From the NCBI GenBank assembly GCA_036971615.1, contig JAYKKR010000045.1, forward strand, positions 184,912 to 248,911: DNA of 64,000 nt, written 5' to 3'. This DNA is from Amyloporia xantha. Lineage: Eukaryota; Basidiomycota; Agaricomycetes; Polyporales; Adustoporiaceae. How positions within the stretch are numbered: the stretch's first letter is position 1; each line of letters starts with the position of its first letter. The notes below the pieces were generated by a model, which worked only from the letters and a program-made list of their open reading frames with translations, searched no databases and had not been told where the DNA came from. Both the position numbers and the translations under genes were made by a program. Positions 49,801-60,179 of the stretch are shown here, piece after piece.

Positions 49801-50531
49801 ACCTGCTAGCGACGCTCCACATGTTGTTACTTCTCGATCTATCACATCAGCCACTGGCAGCAGAATGGACGGTAGTACGGCCAGCTCGCTCCATGCGTTT
49901 TCAAAGCTGGACGCCGAATATCAGTCACAGTGCCAGTAGGATCATCTGAGGAGACTCCGAAAGACTCACGCGCAGCAGCATTCATAACTCATGCGATAGT
50001 GGCGGATTCGCAGGCGGCTTCTCTGCATCTTGCTGCCCTCTCTACTCCGCTACCTCCTCCTCCGATTACAGAGCAGAAAAGTGCACTATCGGGCTTGTCG
50101 CGTTCGCAACGCGTCTTCCACATCTTCACTGGCATCGACACACGTGCTCTTGAGATCAAGACCGACGAGGAATTCTTCCTCTTTATGGACATGCGGCTCG
50201 AGGGCCAATGGACGTCGTTTTCCATGACATCGCGGAAATGGGTCGCCGCAACCGCAGTGTACAACCAACGCCTTGAGAAGCTGAATAATTCCAAAAAGAT
50301 ATCTACTATAGCGAAGAATCCTCGGGCACTGATGGAGAAGCTTGGCGAAGTCGAGGCCATAATAATCAAGAAGATTAGTACTAATGACTATACATGTACG
50401 TCTTTTGCGCCGCGGCTGTTTATCTCGCCATCCGAAATGGTCTAGTACTTACCTGTCAATGTGGCACAGCCCAAAAAGGAACTGACACGTTCTGGCGAAA
50501 GCACTGTTCCCACACCATACAGTCACTATAG
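46872..50531 (+). CDS. DDE-transposase-like protein with zinc ribbon (DUF6729-like)
   Basis: A multi-exon gene starting at 46872 (MSAFEPAVIRSIIKNSLPP). The first exon 46872-46967 joins one starting at 47027. Features in order: a conserved entry segment (VPIYGPRFLPPTYFN); a zinc-ribbon-like pair (RCPQCNTTD, RCRQCQAQ); RCGVTRDLFNLVVELR; a probable RNase H-fold catalytic core with Asp in CLSLDATFKSAGKA, Asp in MVVADNCCHVRASI, and GSRIEGSHKGWNSIM with a Glu in the third-acid position; then HDFVLRRNVRIGFAR. A variable acidic/Lys-rich region follows. The last exon, reached by a GTACGT..TCTAG intron, encodes a small zinc motif (TCQCGTAQKGTD, WRKHCSH) and stops at 50531. The catalytic reading is inference. 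It may be an active transposase or a domesticated copy; no terminal repeats were seen. Confidence 0.6.
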
Positions 50532-50625
50532 CCTACTCTATAGGGAGAGATATGGGTGAAATTTTTATTACTTAGTAAGGAGAGCGGACGTCGGCCGACG
50601 CCATCGCTATAGCCTGCAGTGCAGG

Positions 50626-51240
50626 GTCGGCCGAGAGGGTATAATATAGCCTGTAGATACGGCGCGGCCGAGTGCGCCATATTTCCCTGGTATATTCTCG
50701 CCTTCAAGTAGCGTCGGCCGAGAGGGTATAATATAGCCTTTAGATACGGCGCGGCCGAGTGCGCCATATTTCCGTAGTATATTCTCGCCTTCAAGTAGCG
50801 TCGGCCGAGAGGGTATAATATAGCCTGTAGACACGGCGCGGCCGAGTGCGCCATATTTCTGTGGTATATTCTCGCCTGCAAGTAGTGTCGGCCGAGAGGG
50901 TATAATATAGCCTTTAGACACGGCGCGGCCGAGTGCGCCATATTTCCGTGGTATATTATCGCCTTCAAGTAGTGTCGGCCGAGAGGGTATAATATAGCCT
51001 GTAGACATGGCGCGGCCGAGTGCGCCATATTTCCGTGGTATATTATCGCCTTCAAGTAGTGTCGGCCGAGAGGGTATAATATAGCCTGTAGACATGGCGC
51101 GGCCGAGTGCGCCATATTTCCGTGGTATATTATCGCCTTCCAGTAGCGTCGGCCGAGGGCTATAATATAGCCTTTAGACACGGCGCGGCCGAGTGCGCCA
51201 TATTTCCGTGGTATATTATCGCCTTCAAGTAGCGTCGGCC
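50626..51240. repeat. 87-bp minisatellite, seven tandem units
   Basis: The word GTCGGCCG recurs at 50626, 50713, 50800, 50887, 50974, 51061, 51148 and 51234, so the period is exactly 87 bp (86 in the last copy, where GAGAGG is shortened). Units differ at only a few positions. Each contains GGTATAATATAGCC, GCGCGGCCGAGTGCGCC and GTATATT. Because 87 is a multiple of three, the minus strand stays open across the array in two frames (for example a 29-residue unit around GNMAHSAAP), but there is no sign these are proteins. Confidence 0.9.
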
Positions 51241-51445
51241 GATGGTGGATGCAGTGGTATTCATATCGCGCATCATGGCGCGCCGCGCTTATGGGCCTGG
51301 TATGCCCACTGGGATGGTATTTTCATGGCGCGGTATCGGCGCCGCCAGGTCATGTGTTCGCGTATATTGGTAAAGCAACTCAATATTCTGTGACTACATT
51401 TTGTCCTTGATGCCAACGACATCGGAGTATATACTGTATAACGAA

Positions 51446-53160
51446 TTATATCTCGCCATTCCACATCATGGCTTCAACCCCAGTGGTCCCGTCCTGCGGT
51501 GGCTTGGCTGTGAGCAAGGATTTGATGGGCTGGTGCAGCTTCAAGATTGCGTTGGCGACGTCGATGTCCTCTTCTATACGTCGTAACCTCTCGCTCAGGG
51601 ATTGCGCTTGAAGGAACATCAAGTTTTCTTCGCTTCGCGAGGAAAACCTTCTATTGTTTTCTTTAGCGAATGGCAAATTGCGAGCGCAGTGTCATACCGA
51701 ATTTAATCTCGATGGCGTTCATGGCGCTATTGGGGGAGTGGCCTCTGCCATCATCAAAGTATGGATTCTCCAATTCTTTGCATATTTAAGTATGGTGAAA
51801 GGGTGAATTTCGCTGTACTTACTTGAGTCAATGATGTCCTCGTCGTGATCCAGAATGGGAGCGAGGCGAAGGTACGAGGGAGATCCTGGCCACGGTCTCT
51901 GAGCCGCTGACGGTGTGCCTCCAAGTCCTGGAGTGGTATCAGCATGACGATGAAGGCGATGGAGGGCTTTCACTTACCAGAGGACCGCGGGGTATGTTGT
52001 GCTCGTCCAACACCTCATTTATAATGTCAAGGTACTGTCTATGAGTATTCAAACACAAAGGCAAGAGAAAGCGAGGCAAAATACCTGGCGATTGAGTTGG
52101 ATGAGGCGCTCATCCGCCATGTCAACATCGCCATCTTGGCTATGCGCAAGGTCGTGATCAAGTGCGCCGTCCATCCCGCCGTCCACGCCGCCGTCCACGC
52201 CGCCATCCACGACGCCATCCATAGGCGCGCCTCTATCTTCAATAGTAGAGGAATGGAGTGTCAGTAGGAAATAGGTTTAAAAACATGAGTGTGGACATAC
52301 CTGGGGATGGAGTGGCCGGGAGATCCAGCTGATCGCGGAGCTGGAGGACTGGAGACAGCGATGGCGACAAGTCGAGGTGTGCACGATGAGGGACAGGCGA
52401 CTCGAAGGTAGGCTGGGCGCTGTGCACTCGCTCTGGAGATGCCTCCAGGTCAAGCTGTGGACGGTGCAACGGGGTGTTTACCTGCGATGGCGAAAGGTCC
52501 AGGGCGGATCTAAAAGGTGAGGTCTGCATTCGCGATTGCGAGGTGAAATCCAACGGTTGTCTTGATAGCGAGGTATTCGGCGGTGAGGGCGAAATGTTGA
52601 GCGATGGACGGAAGAGATCTATATCTTGGGGAAGATGCCGACTGCATTGTGGGCCTACGTAGTTGAGGGGACGTTAATTGGGGGAAGACGAGGTCCACAC
52701 GTCTTTTTGAAGTAGGCGCGGACGGCGGTGGCGGCATATCGAGAGGAGTGCTACGTTGTGCAGATCCCCCTGAACGTTGGCAAGGTCAGGCGTTGGCGAC
52801 ATAGCAAAGCGAAAGTTGAGCGGCGGCGGGGATGGCGATGGCGATGCGGACAAATCGCCAAGCGTACGCGCTGGTGGCAGAGTGCGTGAAGGCGAAGGCG
52901 AAGGCGAAGGCGAAGACACCACATCCAGAATTGGGCGAGAAACATCCCCTCTGATGGGCGAGGAGTCGAAGTCCAGAGTTGGGCGAGGGACATCCCCTCT
53001 GATGGGCGAGGACTCGAAGTCCAGGGTAGGGCGAGGGGCATCACCTCTGATGGGCGAGGAGTCGAAGTCTAGTATTTGGCGGGCTGAGGGGAGTGAGCGC
53101 AGGTTGGCGTGAGGATATCTACATGATGTGCTCACCTAGCTCGTCTGCGTGTTCCGACAT
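51446..53160 (-). CDS. KDZ-linked protein with 16-residue SPIRGD repeats and helical C-terminus
   Basis: The gene starts at 53160 (MSEHADELARQILDFDSS); exon 1 ends at 53136 and exon 2 begins at 53083. Exon 2 contains a tandem 16-residue repeat, LDFDSSPIRGDAPRPT with small variations, three full copies plus a degenerate one. Further downstream exons carry related LDxSPS segments (RAHLDLSPSLSP, RPQLDLEASPER). Then come VDMADERLIQLNRQ, YLDIINEVLDEHNIPRGPL, EDLEAHRQRLRDRGQDLP and, near the 3' end, a short coiled coil (SLSERLRRIEEDIDVANAIL). Splicing between about 52900 and 51700 is only roughly worked out. I do not know the family. Each SP-rich repeat resembles a short linear docking or phosphorylation motif; that is speculation. 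Confidence 0.5.
52953..53096 (-). repeat. 48-bp in-frame coding repeat, three units
   Basis: The word GATGGGCGAG recurs at 52953, 53001 and 53049, giving an exact 48-bp period that encodes 16 residues per unit on the minus strand (SSPIRGD with flanking LDF and RPT). Confidence 0.85.
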
Positions 53161-53335
53161 GGTTGAAAGCAAGGCGGAAGGAATGCGGAAACGTGCCAAG
53201 TTCGTCTAGAGGCATCTAATATACCCATGAGCGCAACACGTGCGGTGCCGATCGAACGGGCGCGGATCTTTCCGCCAGGCGCCCGCCATCAACCAACGCG
53301 ATGCACCGCGTGGGTCTGACTTCGTCTCTTCTTCT

Positions 53336-53368
53336 ACCACCACCACCACCACCACCACCGCCATCACC
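53336..53368. repeat. (CAC)n trinucleotide run
   Basis: A run of CAC/ACC triplets lies 40-70 bp upstream of the proposed ATG at 53407, in the probable 5' UTR or promoter. Confidence 0.8.
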
Positions 53369-53406
53369 ACAGCTGTCAAATCCCATCTCGCTTTGCTTCT
53401 ACCACC

Positions 53407-56193
53407 ATGTCCGCCTCCAGCATCAACAGCGACATCATCATCGCCGCAGTGCGCCTGGAAGAGGCGCTGAAGTTTCTGCCCGGGAAGCGCGACGCGAAGT
53501 ACAAGGTGTTTGAGAGCAACTTCTGGGAGGAAGTGGTAAGTGATTGTAACACAATCAGGGTGAGCACTGTGGCGCTGAGTCTGTATAATGGCGCCTCTAG
53601 CAATCGATCTTCGCGAAGATCAAGGCGCTGGGAAAACACCGCGAGGGATTACAAGTGCCGCCGCTGTTGGTCAGCGCCATGGCGCAATACACGGTGGCGG
53701 GTGCCGCACAAGAAGCGCGGAGTGGACTTGACTGCCATCAAGGTTGACGACCCCGCCATTCAAAGCCATGGCCTCTCCAAATACGTGTGGCATGGCGATT
53801 ACATTGCCGAAGACCTCGGGGCAACCTTTGGTGGAAAGGTGAGTGCACTGCGAAACCATACGCCACGTCATCACTAACGGCTCAGCAGCGCTGTTGCGCA
53901 AGCGCACGAGCGAGGTTGCGCTGGGTGGGGATGGAGTTGCGGGGCCAAGTGGGGTGACGACGGAGGAGGCAGAGGCGGGCGGGAGTCGAGGGAAAGTGGC
54001 GAAGAAGGGGGCGGATGACGACGCAGGGGCGGCCTCTAGAAGGTCAAAGGGAACGACGCCAGCGACGGACGGCGATGAGGGTGTCGTCATCGCTGCACCA
54101 GTAACGAAGAAGCCACGGCGCGGAGGGGCTGCAACGACGAAGCCGGGAACTAAGGCGGCATCCAAGGGCGGAGTCAAGACCACCACTGCGAAAGCGGCAG
54201 GAGAGGAAACGACGGCCGGCAAGTCTGAGCCGCGGATGAAGACGAAGGCGGGGCCATCGACGTCGAAGACGAATGAGAAGGCTTCATCGCGCAAATCTCC
54301 TGCGGGCAAGGATGATGACGCCAGGCAGACGCGGTCGAAGGCGAAGGCGGGATCGTCGACGGGGAAGGGAAAGGGAAAGGCGAAGGCCTCGCCGGCGCCC
54401 GAAGATGACGACATGGACGAGGATGCTCAAGGCGAGAGTGAGGAGATGGAGGAGACGGAGACATTTGTCTCGGTGAGTACGTTTACCAGATGCGCGGCAA
54501 GCGATGCTGACTGACATGCCTTCAGGCGATGCCTTGCGGAAATTGCGCCAAGGCCAAAGCTGAATGCAGGCTTGCTGTCGTGGACGGTCGGCGTTGCATG
54601 CGCTGCCTGAAGCGCAAGATAGGCTGCTCGATCGTGCCACACAACCTGAGCGGCAATCCGATCAGGGGCCCCTACGGTGCAGTCCTGGCAAGCAAGTATC
54701 AGGACGTCATCAAGAACAGCCTCGCCGATGGCATCAAGCCTCCTCCACCGCGCTGGGATGAGGAGAGGAAGGAGTTTGTGGAGGATAGAGGCAAGCGGGG
54801 CAAGGCGGCGGCGAAGGGTTCGGAATCGAAGGCGAGCGATGAGATGGATGTGGATGAAGAAGAAGGGGAAAAGGACGATGGCAAGGCGGGTAGCGCGGAT
54901 GTCGATGCGAAGGACGACGCGGAGGTGGACAGCCAGCTGCGGGTGGCGTCAGCGACTAGCGATGCGGCTGCGTCCGCCCGCCCAATAGCGCCGCTCCCGA
55001 AGACGTCGCTCAGCTCGATGAAGGCGTGGGTTGGGAAGCCACCTCCAGCGGTGGCTAAAGGGAAGGGCAAGGAGCGCGCGGACCGTCCTCTCCAGGGAGG
55101 CAGAGGCCAGCAGCTCGAGCGATCGCTCGGCGCGGCTTGGGCTCAGGCCTGGCGAGGTAAAATGTAAGTCGGCTTCACTCTTTCTGGACGGCGCGATCAA
55201 CTGACCAAGTCAATGTGTGGCTGCCAGACCACCATGGCGAGTACCACCACTACGTAGGATTCTCCAAGGACCCCACCGCCATGGATGAAGGCGCTACGCG
55301 CAGGACCAGGAGCTGTCTCATTTCCAGCCATTTACGGCGTACCTCACTGAGCAAGGCCACCGACTCGAGAAGAACATCAACATAATGACCGCGTGGCAAG
55401 ACCGCTTCGGTAGCATGGTCGACAACTTCCAGCAGTCACTGCTCGCCATCAACAGGCAGCAGGTCAACATGACCGAGCGCATTGATAACGCCGAGGGGCA
55501 GATTGGCGGCCTACTGGCAAGAGTGGAAGGCGCGGAGCAGACTCTGCAAGATGTGCGCTCTGGAGGGACTCCGTCGCTCGCATCGCCGCGCTCGAGGAGA
55601 TGGTCACGGTTCTGCAGGACGATCTGCGCGCAGCCAAGGAGAACATGGCGATGGATCGCCTTGGTGCCCAAGTCGCGAACATGGAGGTGCGCGTGGACAC
55701 CTTGATGGACAACGTGCGCGATGAGAGCGAGAGGACGCGGCAGGCGATGGCGGGCATTGAGGCAGGTGAGGCGAGATTACAGGGACTCATCGCGCAGTTT
55801 GAGTCAGTGCGCCGTGACGTCGCCGCCGCCACAACGACGCGGGAGGCCGAGACGCTATTGGACAAGGCGCATCTGTCGGTGGAGCTCGTGCAGAAGGCGG
55901 AACAGGACGCGCAACGACGGCGCAAGGCGAGGGCGATCATGGACAGCGCTCACGAGGGAGCCACTCCCATTTCGTGGTCTACCTCAGAGCGTGGCTCTGT
56001 AGGAGATCAATCGGACTTCACGAATGAAGCTCTGTCGACGCCCGCCGGTGGCTCCACACCTTCAATCAGGCGTTTCTCCTTGGAGATCGACGACGACGAG
56101 ATGGCGAGCGTGGCCGCGGAGGAGCGAGAGCCTGATGCCGCAACATCACCCGTCACTGTCGACGACGCCGAGATGCCTCCCGCTTCGCCTTAG
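53407..56193 (+). CDS. KDZ-linked protein with Zn2Cys6-like cluster and coiled coil
   Basis: It starts at 53407 (MSASSINSDIIIAAVRLEEA); exon 1 ends at 53535. A helical N-terminal domain follows (SIFAKIKALGKHREGLQVPP, LLVSAMAQYTVAGAAQEA, then SKYVWHGDYIAEDLGATFGG). A long Lys/Ala/Thr-rich linker leads to a six-cysteine cluster from the CGNC at about 54535: spacing C-x2-C-x6-C-x9-C-x2-C-x6-C, the pattern of fungal Zn2Cys6 DNA-binding domains. The C-terminal 280 residues form a long coiled coil (QQVNMTERIDNAEGQIGGLL, MEVRVDTLMDNVRDESERTR) with an acidic tail ending PPASP. The frame is shifted by one base at about 53718 and again at the GGG run 55565-55567. It may be one gene or two adjacent ones. 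DNA binding is inferred from the cysteine spacing. Confidence 0.55.
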
Positions 56194-56416
56194 ATAATTC
56201 TTTTTGTAACTTTGCTGTACTTTCAAACGAATGCATTGTGTACACTCTCCAGCGACCAGTAACATTGAGACTGCGATGACGGCAACACCCTCGGCATCAC
56301 AGTGCGCCACGGGGGCTTGCACAGGGAGCGGCACGCCATCGCCATCCTTCGCAGCGCTGAGTTCAATCATCGCCATTGAATTTAAATGCGAGGTAGTGTA
56401 CATGGGAAATAGTATT

Positions 56417-58253
56417 CTAACGGCGACCACGCGCTTTAGTGGGTCGGGGCTGAGCTCCCCTACCTGTCTTGCGCGATGACCTACGAATGGCGGGGGCAGG
56501 CTCGCCCTGCTCTTCCTCGCCATCGCTATAAGTCTCCGCCAGAGCCCGCTTTGAGCGACCCGCCTTTTTTCGCTTTTCACGAGGTTGGGGTGGTTTCTCT
56601 GCTTCCTCCTCCTCTTCCTCCCTCTCGCTGACGCGGTGACTTCGCTTTTTCAACTTTTCCTCCTTAGCTTTTGTCTTCTGACGAGTGTGGGTGGCGACCT
56701 TCATGTCGTTGAGAGCACCCGTGATCGAGGACCCGCCTGCCGTTGGCAGTGCCTGAATATTGATCTCCTTTGCCTGCCGAGCTGTTTGGCGTGTCTTGCG
56801 CTTTGGCACAGGAAGTGAGGGAGAAGGACCACGATTGGCCTCGCCGTCGCTCTCGTCTTCACTGTCATGATTTTCACGGTCGGAGAAATGAACCTGTAGG
56901 CCCCTCATATCTCGAACGGGTGAGAGCTGATTCATCGCAATAGGTGGAGAGGAGGAGAAATCCATACTCCCGCGGCGGACAGTTGCGTCATTGAGCGCGA
57001 TGGGGAGGATGGCGGTGCACGCCCTGGCGCCATTGGCGAGGAAGGCGGTGCGCCGTCAATTGATGGCGGTCTCTCTTCTAGTTGTGGACGCGGTCTCATA
57101 CCCAAGGCGCGCTTAGGTATGGATGGAAAGACCGATCTTCCCGTGGTCATTAGCGGCCTTGCTGGAGGCGGTTTTCCTGTGACTGGAAACGGAAGCGAAT
57201 GTTTTTGCGTGCCTCGCAGAGGTTCCGGCAACGGCGAGCTGGATTGCTGAGCTACTTGGCCATTATGCGCGGTCTCGCGATCGCCTTATCTTAGGGGGAT
57301 GTGAGGATTGGCGCGGCTTCCTCGCCAATGCCGCTGGCGGGTCCGGCGTACGACGCTCCTGTTCCGCCCGCAGGGTTTGCAAATGGCGAGGCTTCGGGCG
57401 GAGTGGGGGAGGTGGACCCTTGTTGAGATTCCCAGTGGGCATCATGGGAGGGCGAGGTGATGGCTTCCCCTGTCTGGGAACGTGGGGCGGTGGTGGACCA
57501 TATTTCAACGCCGGTGGTGGGGCCTCCAAAGGTGTTGGCTGCGCCGCGGCCGCAGTGCTACTGCGGGTGACAGAGCTACCTTCCATGGATGGCGCGTCGC
57601 CTTGCACAGATTGTGCCTGCTTCACCAGCGCGCACAACGATGATACATGCGGGTCGAGCCTCTGGGCAATCACGGCGAAGGGTATGGCGCTCTCGCTGAC
57701 ATGGCGTGGAATGTCCGAAGGCGGGGCGTCGGGATCCTGGAAGGCGAACTGTGCCGCCGTCAGATCGCGGCTTATCATGGCGATCACGAGGAGCACTTGT
57801 TCAATCATGCCGACGTCCCTGTCAGCCTGCCGGACTTGTTCAAATAAGGCTTCGAGTCGAGCCACTTCAGCACTGGATCGAGCCCATTGGCGTGGCGATG
57901 AACCATATAGGACAAGTGTCGATGCGGGTTGTGCCAGGTCGCCCAGTCGGCGCCTTCCGGTGCCCGCTTTGTCGTCTTCAGCCCACTCTATCACTCGCAA
58001 GGTAAGCCTTAGTTTACGGAGAAAATGAAGTTACTACCATCATGCGAGGCAGCGCGTCCACGATCACGCGAAATTCTGGCGATGGCGATGCCGCCTCCAG
58101 CCATTGCTGACGCCGTCTACGTGAAAGCAGCGCCCAATTGGGGCGGCGCCTTTGCATCTTCGCTGTCATCATCTTCGCCGGAAGTTGACCCGACGTCGAT
58201 GTCCAGATTGAAAGTCTCGTGCTCGGTGTCGTCGTCCACGGCGCTATCGTCAT
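56417..58253 (-). CDS. KDZ-linked proline-rich and lysine-rich protein
   Basis: Open minus-strand stretches in the order of transcription read: FRVIVDALPRMM (58050); VIEWAEDDKAGTGRRRLGD; a helical block (VARLEALFEQVRQADRDVGM, EQVLLVIAMISRDLTAAQF, FAVIAQRLDPHVSSLCALV); a Pro-rich linker (PPPALKYGPPPPHVPRQGK); then SPP/PPSSP repeats. The end is a Lys/Glu-rich tail with nuclear-signal-like clusters (KRKTRQTARQ, REKRKKAGRSKRA, RRSSRKTGRG). Exon borders are not settled, and the upstream part may belong to the preceding HMG-like gene. No family recognised. Confidence 0.4.
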
Positions 58254-59700
58254 CGGTGCTGAGACGTTGCACGCCTTTGCCCTTGCCGCTTTTCACCGCC
58301 TTCTTTTTCTTCTTTTTGGGGCCCGCCTTGCCTTTAGCGCCTTTGGGTGCTCTCGCCGCCTCATACACAGCAGGGATTAGCTCCGAATCCTCGTCCCCTG
58401 CTCTTCAGGTATGCCTTGAAGCGGAACGCGCACTGCCCCTTGTTTGCCTCTTGCGCCGCTCTCCAATGATGCAGGACCGCGATGATGTCCTTCCTGACCA
58501 TATGCGACGGATCGTCGAATTGGAAGCCGTCTGGCACCATTCCTGCTTCTATAAATTCAGCCCCACGCACTTTGAGCGCGCGCCAAGGGCACTTCTCTTT
58601 GGCGCTTCCTGCAGCCCGTTCTATGGCGCCATCAGCGTCTTTGTGAGCGCCGTGTGGATCAAGACTTACGGTAGTGAGTAGACAGAAAGTCTCTGATCAT
58701 GGATTTCATCACAGGCAGGGATGGCGCATCCTCGCCATCCATTGGCGGTATCAACGGGAGACCGCCATCGCCGACCAGCAGCTCTCGCCGTGTGCCGCGA
58801 GACGTTCCCTCTCCGTTGTCAACGCTCGCCTCGCGATTGCTATCAAATGCCTCTGTGCTGTACTTGGCCCATTTGACCATCGTATCTGCGTGCCAATCGT
58901 CCACCTTGGAAAAGGCTTTTCCATTCTCCATCTCATCGTTGAAGTCGTGTCTGTGAAAAGCGGTCAGAGCGGTGAGAGGCGATACAAATTGCCTGCTCAC
59001 TCCTGAATGACGACTCTCCCATCAGGAGATTTGTAGCTACTCAACGTAAAGATCCTGACACCATGGCGTCGGTATGCCTCTCGAGCGTATTTCCTCAGAA
59101 ACGGAATGAGCTCCTTGTCCGCTTTCCTGCGTCGCCATCAGCTGCCGTTAACTTAGCACAAAGGTCGCGCTCCCACTCACGCCGAAGATCCAGCCTTGAC
59201 CTCTTTGGCGTCATTGTTGAACGCATCCGCCTTCATCTGGTAGTCCGCCTTTGCGTCCTCATCCAGTTTGCCCCAATACTCGCTCACTACCTTGGTGTAT
59301 GCGCCTATCTCCTGGTGGGCCAGACCTCGTCCTCCCGTCCTTTCGTTGGCCACCCTTAGCAGCTCTGTTTTGTGCTCCTCTTGATACATATCCCTTGCTG
59401 ACCGTTTTTCGTTCCAGGGATGGGCACCTGGGGTTCTACGATTCGGTAGTGGTTGCTGAAATAGGTCCCCAGGGACTATAGAAATGTGTGAATGACGAAG
59501 ATGACAATGCCATGAACTGTTGGTTTGACCTTTTTCAGGCCATTTTTATCTGTCAGCTCTGCGAATTGTTCCATGAGGATATTGACAGCCTCATCGACAA
59601 TGGGTGCCCTCGCAGTGCCTTTTGGTGTTGCGCCATCGCTCTATTTGCTCTGGGATCTTGTCTAGATATGCCTGCAGGATAGCTATTCCCATGGCGAGGA
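58117..59700 (-). CDS. HMG-like KDZ-associated protein
   Basis: Exons read in order: VDEAVNILMEQFAELTDKN (59600); the HMG-like block MYQEEHKTELLRVANERTGG and AYTKVVSEYWGKLDEDAKAD (59390-59180); KADKELIPFLRKYAREAYRR, HGVRIFTLSSYKSPDGRVVI; DFNDEMENGKAFSKVDDWH, ending in RDFLSTHYRK (58680); KCPWRALKVRGAEFIEAGMV, DPSHMVRKDIIAVLHHWRAA; and an acidic/Lys-rich end. The YW-x-L-x(5)-K-x-x-Y pattern resembles HMG-type DNA-bending proteins, a type I recall near KDZ transposases. The frame is one base out near the CCCC run 58395-58398 (one more G on the coding strand would restore it) and again near 59620. The true 5' end was not found. Confidence 0.55.
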
Positions 59701-60179
59701 CAACAAGCAGACCGAGATGCTCTCAGGATGACAGACACTTGGGCACTCCCAACTGAACATTTGCCCAGACGTGTCTGACCTCCGGTGATACTTTCGTCCT
59801 GTTCTAACCCCGCTGATCTCTCTTACACTGCAAGCGTCCATGTCGGGGCAGACCCGACCGGCATCCTCCGGCGGAGCGCGGCATCTCCCAGGCCGAGGCC
59901 CCGGCGTAATGGTGCCGTGGGTCGAGAATCGCGGTCCACATGCCAATGACGCGCCTCGATCACCGGATCACGCCTTGCCGATCGGCTGGGCCTGATCTTG
60001 CCGGCGCTTGCTCAACGATGTGATCGACCAAACAAGTGTGCAAAGCTAATGGACATGCTGTTGCAGCATGGTCAGTAGATGGCAGATTGAGCAATAATGC
60101 GAGATGGGGCGTGTATCTCCATCCATCTCTGTCTGTAAGCCATGATAGCGGGCAGCGGCTTGGAGCTCAGCGACACATT

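Noticed and set aside
50456..51181. 241-residue minus-strand frame with perfect 29-residue repeats, which looks like a repeat protein
   Set aside because: The frame is open only because the 87-bp period is a multiple of three; a second frame is equally open, and no start context or introns support a gene.
50626..51240. Regularly spaced repeats resembling a CRISPR array
   Set aside because: The whole 87-bp unit is conserved with no unique spacers, and the genome is eukaryotic. It is a minisatellite.
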